Source: Crotophaga sulcirostris (lineage: Eukaryota; Chordata; Aves; Cuculiformes; Crotophagidae). Taken from it: a stretch of DNA of 64,000 nucleotides. The stretch covers positions 769,901 to 833,900 of the forward strand of contig VYZB01000223.1 in the NCBI GenBank assembly GCA_013397455.1. Reading direction: 5' to 3'. Both the position numbers and the translations under genes were made by a program. Below are positions 36,552-48,900 of the stretch, in pieces. Under the pieces are notes generated by a model. It was given only the letters and a program-made list of their open reading frames with translations, had not been told where the DNA came from and made no database searches. Numbering within the stretch: the stretch's first letter is position 1; each line of letters opens with the position of its first letter.

Positions 36552-39500
36552 GAGGTAGCAGCAGCATCAACATCAATGTACGAGAAGAATCTTTTAGCTT
36601 GTTGAGTCACTCAATACTTATCTTGTCACAGGGCACCTAATCAAAGTGTAGTTGCATCTAATAAAGTAGTAAGTTGCAGGAGCTACTTATCCCATAGTGG
36701 GGGACAGCTTTTGATCACTGATCATACACCGAACTTGATTTTCTGCAAAGATCTTTGCTGACTTTAACGATCCTCAAAAGGAATCACCAAAAGTAGGTAA
36801 AATGGATCACTCTGATCCTCATCTGAGTCAACAATTAATAGTCTTGAAAATATCTTGGAAACTATCAGATGATCCAGTTATCACTGTATAGGTTTTCAGA
36901 TGAGGAGGCAGCTGCTATATATAGACAAGTATCTCATAACAGTATGGTTCCACGAAAGACAGTCACATGTGCATTTCCTTCTATATTTTTTTTGCTCATT
37001 GCAAGACAATTCTTATTTTTTTGTTATATTCTGCTGTAACTGCTGCACTTTGTGGCTCGTTGAGAATTGCTGCAAGCAAAGCCTTCTCTTCTGTAAGTTT
37101 AAATGTAATTCAATATGAAATCACAGAGGCCTTACACATGGGAAATCTGATAGCATCACTTAACGCAATGTGTAAAGAATAATGACCATTGCCAGGGATC
37201 AGTTTTACTCACCTCACAGGCCAGACATATCATGTTGTAGTAAATTGGGTGTAGCTGAAGACATCGATCGCAATTAGTGTCCCAAGTACATGAGAGGTCA
37301 GATCTATAATGAGGATATATTCCCTTATTATTTCTGCCTCAATGATCATCTTTCTCTGGACATGGCTCAGGCTGTGACTTTATTCCAGACCACTATGACA
37401 AAAAGTGGCAAACATGAGGGAGAATTAAAAAAGCATCACATTGCAGATGTATGCACAGAGTGAGTAACTGTTTTGCTGTGTGAAAGTGAAATGCAGTGAG
37501 AGTAGAACATTTATGAAGAAGCAATTTTAAACATAAGCATTGCCTTTCTTTTTATTGATCTGATAACTTTGCATGTTGTTAGTGTATTTATTTATCTTAT
37601 CCTACCAGATGCTATTTATCAGTATAGACCAGGGGAGGCATTGCATTTGCTATGCCTTTCTGGGAGGTTGGTTTCATTGCTGCCCACCTTAATGGCCCTG
37701 AGCAGCCTCACCTGGGGCCTTTACCCACAACCCTGCTCATGGGCCCTTTTTCACCTCAGCCTTTGGTTCCTTCCTGAGTTATGCTTAGGAGGGCTGGTCT
37801 CCAGCTCTGCCATATCCAGCCATGGAGCTGACTACCTGGCTTGACTTCATCTCATCCCCGTGGAGGTGCCTGATGCTACGGGCTTCTCCTTCACTAAGGG
37901 TGGAGGGATGGGCTCTGGCTACAGAAACCCGTGCCCTTCCAGTGTCCATGGGCGTTTTCCGTGAGTCCCAGCCCCCAGGCTGCTGCATGGTTACCTCATA
38001 TTAATTGCTTGATATTCTGCAGGGAGCAAAATACCTGGCAGGAAGGAGACAGTGTGGTTTTGCCAGGAGTGCAGAGCAAATGTGCTGACCTTTATAAGAT
38101 TCAAAGCTAAATAGATCTTCATAGACTTAGAACAAGGTCATATTTCTCCTGAGCTGTAGCAGTAATTTATTTCCAGGAACAAAGAGATAAATTTGTGTCT
38201 GTTTCTCCATTCTCTACACCTCCATTTGAGGGGTGGGGTTTGCATTTTTTGTGTTTTTTTAATGCTTTTCTTTTTTTTTTTCAGTCCTTCAAATCTACCT
38301 TTTGTTGACCTGGTATCTGAGGCTTCTCAGTCTGCTGTCTGCAGTCAGCAAGGTACATTAAGCTAATTCCCATCCCTTGGGAATACTGCATCACTACTCT
38401 GTGCCCTGGTGAACCCCTTAGTGATTCTGAAGGGAGCGGTGAGCTCCCTCAAGTGAGCTGCAGCCAGCATTCTCAGATATTCTCATCTCTCTTTTTATTT
38501 CCAGAACGTGGAAAATCTTATCACACTGCAGGTTCATCCTGCAAGACCTCTCTCTTGTGTCTAGGCATTCCCTGCTGTGGCTGCATTGCCTGTATGTATC
38601 ACTGATGGGGAACTACTGGATGCCCACAGTGAAAAGCCAGAGCTAATATGCAGATAAGAGAAGGCCTGTGCTTTGTGCTGGTTCAGGTTGCCTAGAAGAC
38701 ACTCTGGAGAAATCTGTTTGGTCTCTTGACTGCATCCACTCAGCATGATCTCTGTGCATGATAATATGTCAACAACATAAGCTGTTCAGTATTATCATTT
38801 ATGCAAGTCTTCCCACTTAGAGTTAATGCACTAATCCTGCGGCATAGCTCCATAATAACTAAATATAGAAAATGTGCCTTGAGGTCAGAACAAGATGTTT
38901 CATCCATGATGGCCAAAAAATAGCATTTAGATTGCCAGGTGACATGGACAATACCTGTAATAGTCTTTTTATGCTTGTCCCCCTTTAGTTACTTTCTTAA
39001 CACAGTGCTAAATTTGGAATGTTCCGGTTTTGTGTTTCTTTTTGAGAAGTGGATGGGAAGCCACAATTTCTCGTTCGCTAAAAATAGTAATATGTATGAT
39101 TCCTTATGGAGTGAATTGTGCTGAGAGTTGCACCTGCCAGCTCTCAATTTAATACCGTAATTCTTTTGAGACATCTGCCTCTGCACAGAAGAAAGGGTTT
39201 AACTGAACTATAAGCTGGACTGAGCCTTTATCATTTTTGAAAACCATTTGTGTATGTTATTTTTCCCATGTAGACACTTGTTTTGAACATACAGCTTTTG
39301 ATTTAATTCCCCCTCTAGAGACACAGCTTGATTTGCTGGAAAGATGCATATTTATAGAGAACTCACGTGCTCCGTTACAGATGGAGAGGGTTTATGGAAT
39401 TTACAGTACAGCAAACTTGTTGGAAGAACAGCTATGCAAGGGCTAGTTAGAGACAGCAGCGAAGCTGATGTAATGAGCTGAGAAACTGCCTGTCTTCCTT

Positions 39501-42500
39501 GCAGCTGACACATCTATTTGCAAATATATGGCTCTGATTCTTGGTGTAAGTGTCCATCAGTCTCTTGGCTAGATATCTTTCTCAGATAAATGTGATGGAC
39601 CACCTTTTATAACGCTTGTAGGAGTGGACCCTGAAGTGATGGGAAAAAACCCAGAATTTTCTGAGGAAATAGAGCAGCAAGATCTGCTGTGCAAGAACAG
39701 ATTACTTGGCAACAAACTGAGCTAAGATCTGCACATTATGCTGTTGTAGCAAACATTTCTAATCCAGCATCATGCACCTTTAACTACTTTGAAGAGAAAT
39801 GGGAAGAACAGTGTAAGTTACAGCAAGTTTCCACAATGCAGGTTACTTTCTCTTTCTGCCAGACAAAGCTCTGTTCTCCCCTCTTTGGAGAGTTAGAATA
39901 AATACAGTCCTTCCTCTCCCTTATGCCTGGTGCTGTTCTTCAGAACACAAAGATGTGTCAGCAATCCAGGCTGTCCCTCATGCCTGCCACGGCCACTGTA
40001 TGGTTAAGGACCATTTTGCTTCACGGGAATGATTTTGCTGATCAGCACATTTCTGCCTGAGAGAAGATGAAGTGCTGATTCGCTTGTGGTTGTGTGTGAT
40101 AAATGAAACCAAGCTTCAGTGTTAAAAGAAAATGATTCTTCCTGACATGTAAGGTAGAAGGACAAAAGGAAAAGCTGAGCTTTGAAGATGAAATAGAAAA
40201 ACTATAAAGAAAAGAAGTGTTATAAAAGTAATTGCTTCCAGCTAATATTGGATGGAGGTAATTTTATGCTTTGACACTGAGTTGCTTAAGTAGATAATAG
40301 TAAATTCTGGAGTCATTGGCTTGGTGCCACTGTATCTAGAATTGCATTTCACACTTCCAAGGGCTTTTCATGCAGGTAAATGAGAAACTGACTCTTTTTG
40401 AAATTTTGGAGTCGACATCCTTTTCTATTCACGTTAAACCCCTTTTTAGTACAAGGTCATATAGAAGTTCTATTGAAGAGGATCTGTCTGTGAACGTTTC
40501 ATATAATCAATTTATATAGCAGGGCCCTGTCATCCTGACTCAGCACAAACACTGAACCAGTGAAAGCAGAGGAGCAGAAAAACCTGTGGAAAAGCTGTCT
40601 GCAGGGAAGAAAATGCTGGTAGATTATTTCTTTGTTCCCCATAAGCCCTTCCAGCTGTGGAAGAGGTTTCCTTTTTTCAGGTCTGAGGGGCCGCAAGGTA
40701 AAGACAGAAGAGTGAACTGTGAGCCAGTTCTTGGTCCCTAACGCTCGCCCCAGGCTCTGTAGCATTATAGCTTCAAGAGAGCTAATAACATTCAGCTTCC
40801 AGCCATGCAGAGGAAGGTATTTAACTTGAGTTGACATTGTCTATGACCTGTATTTTTGGGTTATTCAATCAGAGAAAAAAAAAAAGTGCACCTTTTCCCA
40901 AAGACCACTGGAATGAAAGGGAAGAGAAGGACGTGATTCACCTTCTTAAAGCAAAAGGAATTACTGAGCAAAAAATCACATTATGCAGGAGGAGTCTACA
41001 AGCTCCTGAGTTCATCAAGCATCAGTTAAAGGCTTATGGGGAATGAAGGGAGCCTTCACAGAAATAAAACTCAGAAATTCAGTTAGATCATCTGAACTCT
41101 GGAATGCATCTTCAATTCATTCCAGGCCCTGGGACTGGTAGACAGGTTCCTTAGTGTAAATGTGGCGCAAAGCTTTTTGATCACTTTTTAATGATAAATT
41201 TTTACTTTTAGCTCAGGTTCCAAAGAGCATGAAGGTTTTATTAGCTATGTGTGAGTTTCTGTCTCTCTAATAATTTTAGAATCTCTTGGCGCACTTGACA
41301 GCTGGAGAACTGGAAAGCATATATTGAATCTTTTATTTGCAAACTGCCTAATGGATGACTGATCTGGTCAGCCACTAGGGCCTTTAATAGCAATCAGAAC
41401 CACACAATAGCACGATTTACCTGAGCAAGGGAACATTGTATTGAGACTGTAGGTTCTGGAAACAAAAACCAAACAACCTAATAATACATAAAAGCATCAC
41501 AAAAAAGTACGCTTTAGGCAGAATGCACTGCATAGCCTGTGATTGCTGGTACAGGCAGGTGCTCTGCCTGAAGATGGGACTGAAGCAGCTATTTGAGAAA
41601 GGTCTGGAAAGGAAAATCTCAATTCAGACAGTGAAGAGAAACATTCAGCAGTTGGGGTAGTGAAGCACTAATACAGGTGACCAAGGAAGTAGCGCGGTCC
41701 CAGCTGTGGGAGAATCTCTGAATAGGCATCAGTGAGGAATGACTAGAGAAAGTCTCTGAGGGCTCTTCTGACCTTCTGATCCTCTATCACAGACTTCATC
41801 AGGCTTCTGTATACTTCTGAGTAAAAGCTGAGGCAAACAGAGGGTCAAATGGAGAGCAAGAATTTCTGTGGAAAAAGTCCCTGTTTAGGGACCTTTACAA
41901 GTAGCAGAGGTGACAGATAGAGTAACCCTGGGCTTCACCCTTACCTGAATGGGTTCAGCTGTTAAAGTGATTTAGAGTCTTGTGCATGGGAGAACACTTT
42001 GCTTTTGGCAATGCACCAGCCTCCTTATTGCTTCCCATATACCATCACCATTCCTTCTGCATGAGGAAGAGGGATTGTGACTCTGGTATAGATCAGCTTC
42101 TGGGAAGTTATGATTTTGCATTACCTTTTGCCAAATACAGCCAAATGACCTCTGCAGCAAGTAAAAGATGTTTGTAGAAAGTGACATCCTGCAGTGCTTT
42201 ATGCAACACGCTGGCCTAATCCAAGTAATCCATTTGACAGCTAACCTCTTTGGGAGGCCTCAGCATCAAACTCCCAAACTTGGTAAATTCTGATAAACAA
42301 AGTTCTTGTATCAGCAGAGGGCGCATTATCATTAACCAAGTGAGGGCTTTCCAGCTCTCTGCCAGACCCCATGATCTTCCCCACTGGGAGTCAGACTTCA
42401 GAGATGGGATGAAGTGAACCAGTGACAGAACCGATGAGTTGGAAACCTGTCTCTCGGATCCTTTTGGCACACACCAAGCAGCAACACAGTATGTTGCCTT

Positions 42501-42660
42501 CTTTATTGTTTTGCTAGAGTCCATGTATTTGCAGAGTGTGCCTGATTTCTTGGGACTGGGCACTAAAATGCTTGTTTAATTTCTCAGGATGCTGTTGTCA
42601 AGGCTGGCCATGCTTGATACAGTTGAGCGTTTTGACAGGCTGCTGCCTGTTCTGTAAGAG
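36552..42660. other. Intergenic region between CNRIP1 and PLEK
   Basis: Mostly AT-rich DNA without recognisable exons. It includes a GC-rich block at about 37.63-37.99 kb (see findings) and a CTCF-type motif at 42311-42324. The listed reading frames are short and unrelated to any family I know. Confidence 0.6.
42311..42324 (+). promoter_or_regulatory. CTCF-type binding motif
   Basis: TCAGCAGAGGGCGC matches the CTCF core CCASYAGRKGGCRS at 13 of 14 positions; only the first base differs. It sits 554 bp upstream of the PLEK start codon, between two divergent genes with very different expression. Binding is inferred. Confidence 0.6.
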
Positions 42661-42689
42661 GCAAACTATGAATACACATGTGCCTCTGT

Positions 42690-42864
42690 GTTTCCCTATC
42701 TCTCACTCTGTAAGAGGAAATGGGCTTGTTTTCATGTGATTAGCAGGCAGAGGAACTTGTGAAAGTGACACAGCTGTCCTGTAAAAACACCAGCCCACAG
42801 ACTTTGCTGCCAGAGGAACTTAACTGTGAGCGTCGACAGACCCGAGAGCAGGACTGCCCGAGAC
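42690..42864 (+). promoter_or_regulatory. PLEK proximal promoter and 5' UTR with ETS and GATA motifs
   Basis: CpG-poor sequence directly upstream of the PLEK start. It contains an AGATAG GATA motif (inverted, 42696-42701), an AAGAGGAAAT ETS/PU.1-like site (42712-42721) and an exactly repeated CAGAGGAACTT at 42748-42758 and 42811-42821. No clear TATA box. ETS plus GATA sites suit a gene expressed in platelets and leukocytes. The transcription start is not resolvable and lies within this segment by inference. Confidence 0.5.
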
Positions 42865-42912
42865 ATGGAGCGAGAGCCAATGCGCATAAGGGAGGGTTAC
42901 TTGGTCAAGAAG
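42865..42912 (+). CDS. PLEK: PLEK coding exon 1
   Basis: Residues 1-16, [16 protein letters not shown], ending at AAG|gtaagt in phase 0. A second in-frame ATG at 42880 would give a shorter MRIREG start. The first is chosen because it aligns with the ME start of other pleckstrins. The two lysines K15-K16 match the phosphoinositide-binding K13-K14 of human PH1. Confidence 0.95.
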
Positions 42913-45900
42913 GTAAGTGGGCAGTTTTGGACTGACTGCAGGAAGAAGCTAACTCTGAACAGGTTAGCCAGGTGGAGGGAAATGTACTTTGGTTTCAGTT
43001 ATTAAAAAAAGATTTTTTTTTTCCAAAAAGAAAAGGAAAACGAACAGAATTTCTAGAGCAGTAAAACAATGTGGTGTTATTGATTATAGAGGTACTTACT
43101 AGCAGCTATATATTGTCAGAATACTACTTACGGCATTTTGCTTATATTTCAGATGTACCCTTGTTTCAAAAGATTTGTATTTTTATTAAGCAACCCAATG
43201 CCCTTAGTGGAAGCTTGGCAAAACAGGGTACAGCTTTAAATAGCCACAGCCTAGTTGATTGCACTTAATTGCTGAGTTAAACATTCTGAGGAAGCATAGT
43301 GAAATTAAAGAGGTCAGATCACCTTTGCCTAGAGACAGTGTGTGGGCCATGGGCACTTCCCTTTCTTGGGAAGGCAGTCACTGCCCCACAGCAACCTCTG
43401 CTCTGGAGTCTTTTGTGGTAGAGCCTGTAGAATAAGGCCTTGACTTTTATTTAAATCCTTACTGAGATCAGTCTGGCTTAAAGCAGCCTAACTAAACAGT
43501 ATCAGTCCTAGAGCAAGATGGGAGCTCTCTCCTGCGATGTCTCTGCTTACCAAAATGAGGATTTCACTCACTAGAACAGCTGCATGTGGGATCTCAAATC
43601 AGGGACCAGTGTTGTGAAGAGTCTTGTTTCTACTGACACGGAAAGGAAGTAAGTTCATAAGTAATTGCAAAGCTGCAGTGATGCTGTTGTGAGGAAGGAG
43701 AGAGCCAAATTTGTGCTGTGGACGTTGCAGATCTCTAGTTCCAATGGCCTGATATGTAGAGCAAGTGGCTTACAATCAGTATGTCCCCATGACAGGGGAG
43801 TGGCTGGAAACGTAGACACTGGGACAATCCAAAATTGTGTGCCTGGCTCGGTATCCCAGGGAAAAGATTCATACAGATGTGCCAGTGTCAGTCTATCACA
43901 TTCCTGTGGGTGCTGGGTCCTCAGGAAGTCTCTCTGTGCAGGTACTGCTGAAGTAGCTGCTGGGTGCTGTTGCAATGGCAACAAGGAAGTGGAAATTGTG
44001 CTCGTTTCCTAGAATAGCCAGTGTCTTAGTTGGCTCTGTCCTTGCAGAAGTAAGCTTTAGCTGGTGGTGAGGAGCAGCAGTGTGGTAGAGGAAGGGCTGG
44101 AGGACAAAAGGAGCAGAAGATACAGATCAAACTGGTACCAGCTGTTTGATACTTCAGCGAGGCTGCTGTGAATTCCACACTGAATTTCACACCCAGAACT
44201 TCCAGCTAGGATGAACGCGCTCCTCGTTAACTTTACCTGCTAATTATGTACACTCCTCCTCTCCTTTGTGCCTGTGAAGTGAGACCAAGGATTTGGCCTC
44301 CCAAAGGAGTCATACATACAGCCACAACTCTCTTTGCAGAGAGTGAACGCCATCTGTCACAGGCTTTCTCCTCTTGATATTTACATCAGGCTGAGAAACA
44401 GTGCTGTACTTGGGGGTGAGTGCTTTAGATGGGACAAGGGGACCTCCAGTAGAAGTGGGATGAGACTTTGGTCTTAATTTATATCAGCTTAAGCCTCTCT
44501 TTGTATATTTTAGAGACCTTGTGTCATCTTTTAAGCATAAGAAACGGCTAATTTTCTAATCTTGTAGTGCTGCTGATGTTAAAAAACTTCTTCTGCCAAA
44601 GGGAATTTGAGTGTGTTTTGAACGTGGCTAATGATTTCAAAGAGCAAGTCAAGGAACACTCGCTCATCTGTATCTGCAGTCTTTGGAGTAGGTGTGACGT
44701 TTTGATTTTCAGTCCAAGAAAATCAAATCCCACATCCTGCTTGCTTGTCTTCCATGAGCTGTTTTAGGTGAGAACAAAGCAACCACGTTTGAGTTTGCTG
44801 ATGGTGTGGATCTGAGACTGCCAGTCTAATGCTGTTCCACAGTGGCTTCCATTGGCAGAGCGTGTCAGAATCTGGTCTTCAGGAAGTACTGGGCATGGCT
44901 GTTCATGAACAGAAGTATTGTAACCTGTGGTAAAACCACAAAAAAAGGAGATTGCCATGGTTCTTGTCTTGGCTCATCATCTTAATTTATTTTTTAGCAG
45001 CAAAACAACCAGTGGGTCAATTTTTGCTCTCTAAAAAGGTGGTAAATTCTTATGGTTTATTTAAAATAAATTAATTAAAAAAAGAAGCCAGCAGTCAAAC
45101 CCATATGTGGTACCCAGATGAGACTCTTTTTTTTTAAGTTCTTTATTTAGCAGGGTTTCCAGAAAGCCCCACAGAGCAGAAACTTTCCTTTGGAAGGCAG
45201 AGTGTTCATGTGTGGAGCACCTTCTGCTTCCAGTGAGGGCTGCAGAGGCTGGAAGCAGATCCTTCTCTTAACAGGATCTTGGTTGTCAGTTTTCCCTCCC
45301 CATCCTGTAGTAGAACATAAGGTCTCATTCAGAGTGCAAAATGCCTTTCTTGGAAGGTAGAACAGAAAAAAAGAATGTGACAGACAAAAGGTTCATTTAG
45401 GGAATAATAAAGTAAAAGATGGCATGTTTCTGTCCCATTCACTTCTGCAGAAATACAAAATGCAAAGTTTGACTAACTCTACCAAGGTCTCAGGATTAAC
45501 AAATGAAAAAAAGGCATTTGCACAGCACAATGGTGGCTGCCTTGCTTCTGTCTGCAGATTTAGCACTGCTCAGCCACCATGGTCTGAGGAGGGCAGGGAT
45601 GCTGTGGATGGAGTTGTAGGAGAGGGAGGATATATTTTGATCTCTGCAACAGAAAAAGCAAGGAAAACTAGTATTTTTGAAGGATGGCCTCTGATTTGGG
45701 GCCCACAAGTTTATGTTGTGCTTTGGTAGTTCTTCAGAGAAACTGTTGGTATTCAGCATATCTGAGTGTTCGTTTGGCTGAGCAATAAGTCACCGGCGTA
45801 TCTGGAATTGTGACTGCTTTTACAGCTGGTTGCAGGCAGGACCAGAGAGATCATCTCGTTAGAGTGCAACAGTCTTAGTAATTCTAGTGATTCATCTTGC

Positions 45901-48900
45901 TCAACACAGAGAAACAAGTCGTTCTGCTCTGAGTCCCTGAGTTTTGCTCTGTGTTTCACCATATGTAGGATCTGGCCCTTTCTTTATCTTTGAATGTCTT
46001 GCATCTAACAGCTGTGTTTCAGGAATAGGAAGTAAAAGCTTTAAAAAAATGAAATGAAGCACCTCAATTCCTCACCACAGCAGTTGCATCCTCAGGCCCT
46101 TAAACTATGTTTTACTCTTACAGTTTGTTCTTACATGTCTAGAAATCCTCCAACATGCGTGCTTTCTTATCAGAGAGCCAAGCCTCAACAATTGACTGTA
46201 TTGTAGCATCAAGTCCTAAATACAGCACTGATGCCCAAGTTAATGAAATTGTCTGGATGGGCTAGTTGACATCCCAAAAATGTGAGGATTATTCATAATA
46301 TTGCCACTACGTCCTCTTGAAGGCTGTGTTTGGGTATAACTGATACTGAAAAGAAGCCTCCTAGGGCAGGCAATGTGGTTCTGGAAAAACTCATGGCTGG
46401 GGTGACAACAAGAGGAAATTAATAGGGGTCAGAAGAATAACAGCAGTTTTTTAACTGCATGATAAGATGGGTGCAGTTGTGGTTTGTTCCCCTTGAGACA
46501 CTAACTATAGTTATTTTAGTGTCAGTCAGACACACCCTGGAAGGTCATATCTTTAGTACATATTGTGTGAAAAGTGATTTATTGAGCATAATCTACAGAG
46601 TGATTTATTGATGCAGGGCAGCATGTTTAATACCTGGAAGCCAATGTGGGTTGTGCTCTTAGAAGATGGAATTGAATTCTACAAGCGGAAGGCTGACAAC
46701 AGCCCCAAAGGGATGGTCCCGCTAAAAGGAAGCTCTATTCACAGCCCATGCCAAGATTTTGGGAAAAGAATGGTAAGTACTTTTGTTTGTAACAATGGTT
46801 GTCAGTGTACTTACACTCCTGGAGGCACTGAAGGGGCAAAAGGCTGGTGGTTACAAATTCCTTACACTTATCCTAGTGGTGGCTCTCACTTGTCTTAGAA
46901 GGTCATGAGCGGGCTTGAACTCATGTAGTTTTTGAAAGGTGTGACTGCTCAGGAAAATTTCAGGATACTTCAGGAGCAGTAATTCAGAGAGTGGTTTTTT
47001 GTTGGTGTTTTTTTTTTAAAATCTCTGAGTCTGTCAGGGAGTAGAGCTAATTATATTGTTGTGAGGACACTTAGCAGCTGAATGGCCTAACTCCTGTATT
47101 AAATATAAATCTAGCTGCCACATAATAAAGGTATTGGGAAATTATTTCCTGAGCAGTAGAAGCATTTATTTATTGTCAAAGAGCAACAACTGGCTTGCTT
47201 AGAAAGGAAGAAGCTAAATGCTGTGGCACAAATGACCAAGTAAAGCTGTAATCCCAAACCTTTTCTCTACCATTTGGTGATTACCTGATCCCACACACTT
47301 CACATGGATGTAATCTCTATTAATCACACACTGCATTGTTACTTGTAGGGCTTTTTCAAGTGACTAAGGGTCACATCTACACCCAGAGAGAGAGCAACAA
47401 CTGAAACTGATTTAGAGAAAGTAGTTCAAATGTTGCCTACACATTTGGGGTCTTCAAAGTCAAGGGCAGCAGATGCATAGACTGAAGTCCCAATTCACTA
47501 TATTCACAAATTTAGAGTCTTATTTGACAGAAAATACGATACAGGAAGGGAAATGTACAAGCATGCGTATTTTGTTATAGGATTCCTGAAAAATAGTTGT
47601 TGAGCTGGTGTTGGAGCTGATCCTACTTACTAAGTTGGTGAGATAGTTCTGCAGGTCCACAGACCAACAGCCCTGGATGTGTATATTCTCTTAAAAATTG
47701 CTCTGTTCAAACAGTTAAAACTGCAACCCACTCATTTATATCAGCAATGCCTTCACTGGGATTGTCCTTACAAGTAGTTACTGCCCAGTATAATTGAACC
47801 TAAATTTCTACATGTATTCCTTGAAAATATAATATCTTGATTTTAGCATCTTACATTTTACAGCTTTACTATACTGCTGAATCCAAATCTTCTGCATTCC
47901 ACCCTGCCTTCTCATTGGTTATGTGCCAAAACATAGAAATAAAGAGTTCTTCCTCTTCTGGGAATTATTCTGGTTCTTAGTAGTTTGCATAAATTTACTT
48001 CATATGGCTGGATATTTTTAGGACAGGAGTTCTGCTGCGTGAAAAGTGGGATAATTCTCATTAGGTCAGTTTTAAGTCCAGTCTCATTCACTTGGGACCC
48101 AGTTTGGAGTAGGAACTGTTGAGCCATGTGCAGACTTCTTTATTCATCTGGTTAGGTATCAGCTCTTTGAATCAGCTTGTGTATCTGTATCAGGGCCTAC
48201 CTTGAAACCTCAGGGTACATCACCAATACACTTTATATACTAAATCAACTGCAAAACGCAGGTGCTGAGGGAAAAGAAAACAATCTTGGATTTGTTAAAC
48301 AGATATAGCCTGTTCAGAAGAGGCTGAAACTGCATGTAATTTAAGATTTTGTTTCAAATGCATTCACCACTGTTATCTGTTCTTGATCTGAAGTTTGGTC
48401 ATTGCTTAATGTGATCGTAATTCTGCTATGTTTATGCTTTCTCTGTTTTCCCCATGGCTTACCTGTGGATAGCATTTTTCTGTATGGTTGCTTATATTTT
48501 AAGTTAGGACAAATTAATCTGACTAACATGTTAGCGTTTAGTTCAGTCTACTGGTCTAACTCTCACAAAAGCACCAACAGCTACACATTATCAGAGGAAG
48601 ACTTGGTCACTTCTAGGACTGAAGACTCAACCTCTTCACCAATTTTGGAGGAAGCCTGGACATCTTGCTTAGTGGCCAAGCTTTCTAAAAGCTAAAGTTA
48701 AAAGAAAGAGCTTTTCCAGTCTCCTGGGAAAAGGAAAAATTAAAATGAAAAGTCCTCTTTAGCATTTCACTGTACGCTGCTTCTCAGCTCTTTGACTTCA
48801 AAAATGCTGATTTTTCCTTTGATAAAGCTTGCTTTAACTTTTTAATATTTCATTCTGTTAAAATGGTGTGTTAGCATGACTCTTGGATATTGGGATTTGG

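Noticed and set aside
41740..41800. CTCTGAGGGCTCTTCTGACC resembling a decayed CR1 tail.
   Set aside because: Too short and diverged; no terminal repeat and no upstream CR1 blocks.
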